A DNA stretch of 12,745 nt from Candidatus Peregrinibacteria bacterium CG10_big_fil_rev_8_21_14_0_10_49_16 (GTDB lineage Bacteria; Patescibacteriota; Gracilibacteria; Peribacterales; Peribacteraceae), in NCBI GenBank assembly GCA_002772605.1, contig PFDS01000011.1, positions 407 through 13,151 of the forward strand, read 5' to 3'. Position 1 is the first letter of the stretch. Each line of letters begins with the position of its first letter. Below are positions 6,501 through 11,374 of this stretch, piece by piece. Under the pieces are notes generated by a model. The model did not search any database. It saw nothing but the letters and a program-made list of their open reading frames with translations, and was not told where the DNA came from. Both the position numbers and the translations under genes were made by a program.

Positions 6501-7493
6501 ACACTGCTCCCCGGAACCACACGTTCCCTGACCATCACATTCTTCGCCACCAACAATCTGACCATCTCCGCAAATGGGTTCACACTGATCCGCGCTACTA
6601 CTCTGTCCATCGCCTCCATCATCAGGCGGGGGCAGGAAATCAGGAGCCATTGTCCCAATTTCTCCACCATCTCCTTCATTACTGCCTTGCTCTCCGAGCT
6701 GATTTGTACATCGCCCATCGATGCATACACCTCCGGGAGTATCAGGATTGTCACAGGGTTTCTCAAGAGTGGAATGCACCCATCGCGGTGGCTGGCCTAA
6801 TACCCCTGTACGTATAGCATTACATACGTGCTCTGTCACAGCTGACGAATCCTTACAGGCATCAGTAAATGTTTCACCCTGAAACGTTACCGTTCCTTTT
6901 ACTGTCGGATCCGGTCCGCCATCAGAATCCGTACACGTTTCCCCTGTCTGGGTATTTACATCTACAGGGCAGCGTCCACATTGTCCGGGACAGGATGGCG
7001 AACCACAGGCATCGGTATATTCCGCTTCACCGGCAGCGCAATCCAGAAAGAATGTATTACACTGACCTCCGACTTCCGTTGCAGTACACACAAAATCTTC
7101 TGGACACTCACTCTCATCTCCGCCGTCACCCACACGACACTCCCATCCATCCTCCACTACGCAGTCAGATGAACACCCATCGTCATCATCAGTATTCCCA
7201 TCATCACACTCCTCCCCATCATCTCGCTCCCCATTGCCACACAAATCCGGCTCTTCGAATCCACAGGTCTCATTGCACGCATCTTGTTCTGCATTGAAAG
7301 AAAATCCTCCCTGGATTGCACAATCCGTCAGGGACATTTGCTGACAAGCTTGCTCCTGCTGCATGCAACACCACCCGCCAACCTCTCCATCCCCTACCTC
7401 TCCGGGAAGACGATCACCGAACATCGAAATCACGATAATGACCACTGTGACTCCAAGAGCTCCAACGATGCCGGAACGAGAAAGTGAAGGCAT
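3516..7493 (-). CDS. Giant cysteine-rich mosaic surface protein with beta-propeller and sorting-like tail
   Basis: Predicted 1325 residues, exported and held at the cell surface. In order: a hydrophobic anchor or signal (about 8-25, GIVGALGVTVVIIVISMF); a DUF4215-like module (84-119, CGNG...EECDDGN...DGCSSDC...GWEC); a DSDGG module (187-262); a CGDG module (307-338); a poly-Ser linker; a second full DUF4215-like module (369-404); a Gly-Glu repeat; a propeller region (about 445-740) with six SxDG-type repeats such as VSNDGRYIAYSV and ISPDGSTVFFITW; two more DTDGG/DTDNG modules (782-839, 850-921); a CGDG module (946-981); Ser/Val/Gln linkers; a calcium-loop-like DNDNDGSID segment; a Ser-Pro repeat; a last CGDG module (1146-1178); and the tail QPATGP plus hydrophobic stretch plus RRRRG. 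The ATG at 7493 is preferred, but a GTG at 7517 would add 8 residues. It lies just downstream of the ATPase gene in one operon. The partner or ligand is unknown; adhesion is a guess. Stop codon TGA. Confidence 0.85.
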   Translation of the reverse strand: MPSLSRSGIVGALGVTVVIIVISMFGDRLPGEVGDGEVGGWCCMQQEQACQQMSLTDCAIQGGFSFNAEQDACNETCGFEEPDLCGNGERDDGEECDDGNTDDDDGCSSDCVVEDGWECRVGDGGDESECPEDFVCTATEVGGQCNTFFLDCAAGEAEYTDACGSPSCPGQCGRCPVDVNTQTGETCTDSDGGPDPTVKGTVTFQGETFTDACKDSSAVTEHVCNAIRTGVLGQPPRWVHSTLEKPCDNPDTPGGVCIDGRCTNQLGEQGSNEGDGGEIGTMAPDFLPPPDDGGDGQSSSADQCEPICGDGQIVGGEECDGQGTCGSGEQCHQQTCQCEGASSSSSSSTSSSSSSSSVSFSSLSSQGPVCGNSRIETGEECDDGNGQNGDGCSSQCHIEEGWMCAEGEGEGEGEGERCSDGNIEEVAAGRICGDEFTREDFLPSNIRISSDVRFVTYSDDETEYIGDSSRPVTIGSYFLDLTTGAEKCIGRNVFGMSKNGHKLLVSNESTWWIASSLYDTQTGQSSQSLSSFKIYGGFVSNDGRYIAYSVPWEADRDNGARANLLDLQTGTITYIDLLALPETDGRRTYGQVYDMSADGRYVVFLAYKSLLQNEPTAPVFGVFDRATQQMSVIPPLPEGINNHQSNYPALISPDGSTVFFITWPRNSAQQLFAFDRTTGSLTRMSAGGVNGPLQSVLWQAAITDDGKIAVPRFESNTGKLTITVYNLDGTVDRTSEVQLCRPRSEDGGVGLLGESGGPGGGTGGEVCTECLNACTGPHTVGNCTDTDGGANIVVAGSAGGQRDRCENGMILEMICGEGSSIPDDVPCPLNSLGCQNGACIPGTTPQQGQYVDTDNGFDIWTKGTLYYNIPGVPKNTRIDECKGNVVEEYYWGRGLFGGSEQVVGFVQRGVLCPDGCQNGACIKGPACTQCIQNQCVPGEASQCAPVCGDGILVGNEECEPELEELDPKCALNETCYSTCQCGTGITLQSSSSSSHSSLQSVSSVSSVQISSQVSTQVSSQTSSVTVQSSAAQSSSFVITLLLECSDQLDNDNDGSIDGLDPGCHTDGNVENSFSYDPNDNDERDAQMVSSRSIVSQASSRAEVVSNISSFHAAPLPPAPFPSPSPSPSPSPSPSPSSFPSPSAVPFCGDGIVQLDRGEQCELALHSASSPLECIQCQLFASLEEARLQLAGQPLQRWQQLPTQALPAQRFLFGQEGVPQSFRVDPSHPAYIPPAVQSALVAQTMQGGSTEPFLSGGVPESFVLAQQGGDVRTVVVGFNSKGQPIYQQQAVHAAAPRSQPATGPAALAIIATGAAAGWGWVRRRRG
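4068..4141. repeat. Polypurine hexamer tract encoding the Ser-Pro linker
   Basis: The plus strand is purine-only for 74 bases and is dominated by GGGGAA units with a few GGAGAA variants. On the coding (minus) strand this reads as alternating TCC/CCT-type codons, giving a Ser-Pro repeat before the last cysteine module of the surface protein. The 6-base unit keeps the reading frame whatever the copy number. A long near-mirror-symmetric polypurine run can also form triplex DNA. Confidence 0.8.
4731..4949 (-). other. DTDGG/CPxGCxNGAC module, copy 3 (lacks one cysteine pair)
   Basis: Residues about 850-921 of the surface protein: YVDTDNG, KGT, DEC, EEYYW, then CPDGCQNGAC. It matches the other copies (4977-5147, 6708-6935), except that the cysteine before the DTDGG motif is Tyr (codon 4944-4946) and the cysteine after the E-Y segment is Trp (codon 4821-4823). 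Confidence 0.7.
4977..5147 (-). other. DTDGG/CPxGCxNGAC module, copy 2
   Basis: Residues about 782-839 of the surface protein, just after the propeller: CTDTDGG, then RDRC, EMIC, and CPLNSLGCQNGAC. All cysteine positions of the module are present. It is shorter than the other two copies because the segments between motifs are compact. Confidence 0.7.
6243..6278. repeat. Hexamer tract encoding the Gly-Glu linker
   Basis: The plus strand is pyrimidine-only for 36 bases, with TCTCCC/TCCCCC units. The coding strand gives alternating Glu-Gly codons (about five pairs) between the second full DUF4215-like module and the propeller region. The unit of 6 keeps the frame. Confidence 0.75.
6423..6446. 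repeat. Triplet repeat (GGA)8 in the poly-Ser linker
   Basis: Eight GGA units on the plus strand are read as TCC serine codons on the coding strand. They make up most of the second serine run between the CGDG module and the second DUF4215-like module. Copy-number changes would alter linker length without a frameshift. Confidence 0.8.
6708..6935 (-). other. DSDGG/cysteine module, copy 1
   Basis: Residues about 187-262 of the surface protein: CTDSDGG, VKGTV, FTDAC, EHVC, then three cysteines in a CDNPDTPGGVCIDGRC segment that corresponds to CPxGCxNGAC in the other copies. All cysteines of the module are present. Confidence 0.65.
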
Positions 7494-7515
7494 GATACCA
7501 CTCAGCGTATCATGC
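7490..7515. promoter_or_regulatory. Perfect inverted repeat over the surface-gene start codon
   Basis: GCATGATAC (7490-7498) and GTATCATGC (7507-7515) are perfect 9-bp arms around an 8-base loop. In the minus-strand transcript this forms a hairpin whose 3' arm contains the preferred AUG (7493-7491). The 5' arm holds a second AUG that opens a three-codon frame ending in UGA inside the loop. It sits 14 bases after the ATPase stop. It could block initiation until ribosomes arrive from the ATPase gene, or act as a dyad operator in DNA. No Shine-Dalgarno sequence is visible nearby. Confidence 0.6.
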
Positions 7516-7529
7516 ACTGCGCAAACTCA

Positions 7530-10016
7530 TTATGCACCAATACGCCTAAGGATCTCCCTGTCAACGAATTCTTTCTGCCGTCCGTACTTCAGACGTGAGA
7601 GTTGGATATAGGCTTCGGCGGCCTGCTCATCTTTCGGATACGTATTGTCTTCCCACGCGCGCGGCACTTCGAGCGTGAACGGACGCGATGCCTGCCCCTC
7701 GATGCAGAGCCGCATGCACGCGCGGAGGAATCCCATGTTCAGCATATCCTGTTCACTGAACACCGGCGCCATTTCCTTCGCACATGTCTCGGCATCCTGC
7801 GCACCGATGCGGTAGAAGATCTTCGTTCCGACGTTACCGAAGATCGCTCCTTTCAGGCTCACGCCGCCGGAAAGTTTATCATCTTTCTCCAGCTGACCGA
7901 GGTACTGGTGCGCGAGCACGAGTCCCAAACGGTATTTACGCGCTTCAGAGAGAATGGATTCGATCGACTGCGTCACGAAGTTCTGGAACTCGTCGATATA
8001 GAGGAAGAAGTCCTTTCGACTCTCTTTGCTCTCGCGTTCCCGACGCATCGCCGCTACCTGTATTTTATTCACGATGATCATACCAAGCAGGTTTGAGTTG
8101 ATATCTCCGATCAATCCTTTGGACAGATTCATCATGAGAATTTTTCCTTCAGCCATACACTTGCTGACATCGAACGCGCTCTTCGTCTGTCCGAGAATAT
8201 TGCGCACAAGCGTGTTCGTCGTGAACTGACCGAACTTCGCCGCGAAGTAAGGAATCATTTCCTGCTTCTCTCGAGCACCGGTCTGCGCCATCTGATGTTC
8301 CCAGAAGGAACGCACAATCGGGTTTTTCACCTTTGTCACCTTGTACTTCTGCCATTCATCGTCCGTGAAGAGACGTACAATATCGGTAATCGCCCCACCT
8401 TCATCCTCGTCGTCCATGAGCGTGAGGCAGCCGTTACGGAAATAGTCCTGAATACGCGGACCGAAGACTTCGTTTCCGAACATCTTCACCATCATGTTCA
8501 TCGCCTCAAGCGCCACGAAATCCTTCTCCTCCGGCGTCTCGGCTTCCAGCATGTTAAGCCCCATCGGACGCTCGGTATCGGCGGGATTGAAGTAGATCAC
8601 ATCATCCGCACGCTCGCGGGGAATGTACGGAAGCAGATCTTTCGCGAGCGATCCATGGGGATCCATGACACACATTCCTTGTCCGCTATGCAAATCCTGG
8701 CGAGCCATAACCTGCAACACATTCGATTTTCCCGTACCCGTCTGACCGATGATGTAGAAGTGGCGAAACCGATCCTCTCCGTCGATGTATACTTTCCGCT
8801 TCTCTCCACGAAATGTATTCGTTCCCATATAGAGTCCGCTCTCCGGCATATCGGTCGGCGCCGGCGCCACTTTGAACATCTGCCACTTAATGTTCTCGAT
8901 GCGGTTGTACTTGATATTCGGAAAGTGGTAGAAGCTCGCAATTTCGAGCGTTCCGAGAAGAAGACGCTTGAAGCGGAACCACTCCCGCACGCTGCGCCGG
9001 CCGCTGCGTCTGATGAAGCGCCTGACAACGCCGCGTCTGCTCTCGAGAGATGAACGCGTGAAGGTGTTTCCGCGAATATCGTTGAACTGCGCGAAGCTTG
9101 CTGCAATAGTATCGAGAATGGACTGTGCCCGCGGCTGCGAGTTGGCCGATGCGACGACACGCACCACGGCATGAAAACCGGGGTATGCCGCCTTCTCTTC
9201 CAGCTGTTTGCTGTATTCCTCCACCGCCTGCGACACGCGCTCTCCCGTAGGAGAATCTTCTTTGGGGCCGGCCGTACCGTCCTGGTTCGGAGAGAAGAGA
9301 TCCATGAGTGCCCATATCCATGTAAGAGGATTGAGAATAGAAATGCCTTTCTTCTTCGGATTCAGAAAATCCGATGCGTGTTTCTGCAACTTTTTCTGCC
9401 AGCTGTTTTTGACCGGTCGCAGAATAATCTGAATAGCTGCACCCTCCTCGACCTCGAGTTTGGAAAATGCGTTCGCGACGGAGTTCAGCGGATCACTCTT
9501 GAGTTGCTGGTAGGTTTTGAATGTCGATACATGATTTTTACTTGCAATGAGAGACCGACCGACAACGACGGACTTTGGCGTGAAGATGTTGTAGTCTTCC
9601 ACCTCGTCAATGATGGCATCGGGGTAGTACGACGTCACCTGCTTCTCGATAAACTGCACGATCTCACGAGGCGCAACGACAAAAAAGATAATTTGCTTCG
9701 CAAGAGCTGCATACTCTAGAGAAAAATACGGTTGTCCACGGAAGAGTCGCCCCCAGGTACTGTCATACATCCCATGTACCGATTGGTAAAAATGATCCAT
9801 GACACCTATCACCTCTTTAAAGTCGCGACCTTTCTCCTCGGTATCCACCTCTTTTTCATCGCGAGACTCTTTTTTGGGAAGAATAACCTGTAAAAACACC
9901 AACCGTTCCTCACGTCGCTTATCATATATCCACCGCACCCAGAGCAGCAGTATCCAAAGAATCCCGAGAATCCCGAGAATCGACCCAATGAGCGGCAGAT
10001 AATCCACGAAGGGCAT
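7530..10016 (-). CDS. Membrane-anchored TraD/VirD4-like conjugation or secretion ATPase
   Basis: The 828-residue P-loop ATPase is of the HerA/FtsK/VirD4-TraD-VirB4 type, the motors that move DNA or protein through type IV secretion systems. One strong membrane segment near the N-terminus (about residues 8-28, LIGSILGILGILWILLLWV) is followed by a basic KRREER stretch, so the body is probably cytoplasmic. Residues about 50-400 are a less conserved domain with charged and basic stretches (SRRGVVRRFIRRSGRRS). Walker A is GQTGTGKS at 424-431 (Lys430), followed by CVMDPHGSLAKDLLPYIP. Walker B is FFLYIDEF (Asp675, Glu676), followed by ILSEARKYRLGLVLAHQYLGQL, as in coupling ATPases. There are no other type IV secretion genes in the window. 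It is the first gene of a two-gene operon with the surface protein. No Shine-Dalgarno sequence precedes the ATG, but an extended -10 lies 7 bases upstream. Many CPR genomes carry stand-alone members of this family. The substrate is unknown. Confidence 0.85.
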   Translation of the reverse strand: MPFVDYLPLIGSILGILGILWILLLWVRWIYDKRREERLVFLQVILPKKESRDEKEVDTEEKGRDFKEVIGVMDHFYQSVHGMYDSTWGRLFRGQPYFSLEYAALAKQIIFFVVAPREIVQFIEKQVTSYYPDAIIDEVEDYNIFTPKSVVVGRSLIASKNHVSTFKTYQQLKSDPLNSVANAFSKLEVEEGAAIQIILRPVKNSWQKKLQKHASDFLNPKKKGISILNPLTWIWALMDLFSPNQDGTAGPKEDSPTGERVSQAVEEYSKQLEEKAAYPGFHAVVRVVASANSQPRAQSILDTIAASFAQFNDIRGNTFTRSSLESRRGVVRRFIRRSGRRSVREWFRFKRLLLGTLEIASFYHFPNIKYNRIENIKWQMFKVAPAPTDMPESGLYMGTNTFRGEKRKVYIDGEDRFRHFYIIGQTGTGKSNVLQVMARQDLHSGQGMCVMDPHGSLAKDLLPYIPRERADDVIYFNPADTERPMGLNMLEAETPEEKDFVALEAMNMMVKMFGNEVFGPRIQDYFRNGCLTLMDDEDEGGAITDIVRLFTDDEWQKYKVTKVKNPIVRSFWEHQMAQTGAREKQEMIPYFAAKFGQFTTNTLVRNILGQTKSAFDVSKCMAEGKILMMNLSKGLIGDINSNLLGMIIVNKIQVAAMRRERESKESRKDFFLYIDEFQNFVTQSIESILSEARKYRLGLVLAHQYLGQLEKDDKLSGGVSLKGAIFGNVGTKIFYRIGAQDAETCAKEMAPVFSEQDMLNMGFLRACMRLCIEGQASRPFTLEVPRAWEDNTYPKDEQAAEAYIQLSRLKYGRQKEFVDREILRRIGA

Positions 10017-10022
10017 CTTAAC

Positions 10023-10031
10023 AGTATAGCA
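10023..10031 (-). promoter_or_regulatory. Extended -10 promoter element of the ATPase-surface operon
   Basis: On the minus strand the sequence is TGCTATACT, an extended -10 (TG-N-TATACT, 5 of 6 to TATAAT). No -35 stands out at the normal distance, which is common for extended -10 promoters. The hexamer ends 7 bases before the ATG at 10016, predicting a leaderless transcript. Confidence 0.5.
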
Positions 10032-10079
10032 GAAAACAGGCGATGCTGCAGTACCTAAACAACTATGGCCTCCTGCTAT
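10026..10079. repeat. Spaced inverted repeat between divergent promoters
   Basis: ATAGCAG (10026-10032) and CTGCTAT (10073-10079) are perfect 7-bp inverted copies, 47 bp apart centre to centre. The left copy overlaps the ATPase -10 and the right copy abuts the -35 of the opposite promoter. It could be a paired operator for both operons, or chance. Confidence 0.35.
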
Positions 10080-10108
10080 TTGACAAAATACTATACTATT
10101 TTATTAAT
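10080..10108 (+). promoter_or_regulatory. Probable promoter of the phospholipase D-like gene
   Basis: A perfect -35 TTGACA (10080-10085) is followed, 16-17 bases later, by TATTAA/ATTAAT (10102-10108) in an AT-rich run. A duplicated TACTAT (10089-10099) lies between them. Transcription would start around 10115, leaving a purine-rich leader of about 45 bases before the ATG at 10162. Confidence 0.5.
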
Positions 10109-10161
10109 TGCATTTATGAAAGAATAGAATGGAAAAAATGATCCAAAAAGCGTAAAAAGTA

Positions 10162-11316
10162 ATGTATATGCCTCTCCTCTCCCCCCGTGGCTTCAAGGCG
10201 TTTTTACGAAGCACGCTGAGTAGAACGCGGCAGTTCGAATCTGTCGCCCATCTCCATGCACTGCGTGCGGTGTTTCGCATTCGCATCAATATCGCCTTCC
10301 ATTCACCGGATGCAGGGTGGCTCCTCAAAAAATCCAATATGCAGCTCTTTGTGGACGGTGACAAAGCATTCCAGCGCATAGAGCAGCTCCTCTACCAAGC
10401 ACAACACACCGTCATGATCCAAATGTTCGTCTGGCAGGACGACACGACCGGACGCCGCATGGCATCGGTTCTTCTCGATATTGCCGACCGTGGTGTGAAA
10501 GTGATCATCAAAAAGGATGCCGTTGGAGATTTCTTTGAATACCACCAAGATTTCCTCGGAACGCAAAAATCGAAAGAGTCCTTTTGGATGCGATTTTGGA
10601 AACATTCAAATATTACCGTTGAACATGAGAAACGCCATAACCACTCCAAGGTCTACATCATCGATGGTCACACGCTTCTCCTTACCGGAATGAACCTTGC
10701 AGATGAGTACCGTTACCTGTGGCACGACTATATGATCGAACTGCAGGGGACACGATTTGTAGAAAGTTACCTCGAAGAACATGCATCTTTATGTCCAAAT
10801 CATGCACAAATCATTATGAACACCGAGAGAGTGAAGAATATGCGTTCAGCCTTTACCAAACTCATTTCTGAAGCACAGGAATCGATTGTCATCGAACATG
10901 TCTACTTCTGCGATGAAGACATCGTCAACCTTCTTGCCAAACGAAGTGCAGAAGGCATCAGCGTTACCGTCATCATTCCCGAAAAGCCCGATTTTCAACA
11001 TCATGCAAACATGCATGCTATTGGCCAACTGCTCTCTCAATCACACGGACAGGCACAGGTCTTCCTGTATCCGGGAATGTTCCATGCCAAACTCCTACTG
11101 GTAGATAAGAAGAAGCTCTTCATTGGTTCGGGAAATCTCATGAAAAACTCTCTGGATCAGATGGGAGAAACAAATGTGCTCCTCCAAAACGGCCACACAC
11201 GTCTTCTCTGGACCGTCCGCGAAACACTCCGTCACGACATCCTCAAAAGCAAACCTTTAACCAGCCCTCCGCAATTACGGTGGATGGGAAGGTTGCTGGC
11301 ATGGTTACGGTTGTAG
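10162..11316 (+). CDS. Phospholipase D-family protein, cardiolipin synthase-like
   Basis: This two-domain PLD-superfamily enzyme has 384 residues. Both catalytic HxKxxxxD motifs are intact: His161-Lys163-Asp168 (HSKVYIID) and His308-Lys310-Asp315 (HAKLLLVD), each followed by the expected glycine-rich turn (TGMNL, GSGNL). The first domain opens with QLFVDGDKAFQRIEQLL...IQMFVWQDDTTGRRM, typical of cardiolipin synthases, which transfer a phosphatidyl group between phospholipids. No membrane segments are seen. That differs from the classical two-helix synthases and resembles the shorter soluble ClsB-type proteins; the basic N-terminus may bind membrane. The start at 10162 has another ATG two codons later and no clear Shine-Dalgarno sequence. 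It is divergent from the ATPase operon. A different phosphodiesterase role, such as lipid remodelling or nuclease activity, cannot be ruled out. Confidence 0.85.
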   Translation: MYMPLLSPRGFKAFLRSTLSRTRQFESVAHLHALRAVFRIRINIAFHSPDAGWLLKKSNMQLFVDGDKAFQRIEQLLYQAQHTVMIQMFVWQDDTTGRRMASVLLDIADRGVKVIIKKDAVGDFFEYHQDFLGTQKSKESFWMRFWKHSNITVEHEKRHNHSKVYIIDGHTLLLTGMNLADEYRYLWHDYMIELQGTRFVESYLEEHASLCPNHAQIIMNTERVKNMRSAFTKLISEAQESIVIEHVYFCDEDIVNLLAKRSAEGISVTVIIPEKPDFQHHANMHAIGQLLSQSHGQAQVFLYPGMFHAKLLLVDKKKLFIGSGNLMKNSLDQMGETNVLLQNGHTRLLWTVRETLRHDILKSKPLTSPPQLRWMGRLLAWLRL

Positions 11317-11320
11317 TGTT

Positions 11321-11349
11321 TTGACACTTCCTTCATTTTCCTCTTTACT
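11321..11349 (+). promoter_or_regulatory. Probable promoter of the aminotransferase gene
   Basis: A perfect -35 TTGACA (11321-11326), a 17-base spacer and TTTACT (11344-11349, 4 of 6) lie in the 58-base gap after the phospholipase D-like gene. The remaining leader to the ATG at 11375 is almost pure pyrimidine and has no Shine-Dalgarno sequence. This suggests separate transcription of the aminotransferase. Confidence 0.5.
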
Positions 11350-11374
11350 ATTTCCCTTTTCCTTCTTCTCTAAT

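Noticed and set aside
8295..9053. A 252-codon open frame on the plus strand inside the ATPase gene
   Set aside because: It is antisense to the well-supported ATPase core including Walker A, is rich in His/Arg without domain character, and has no start signals.
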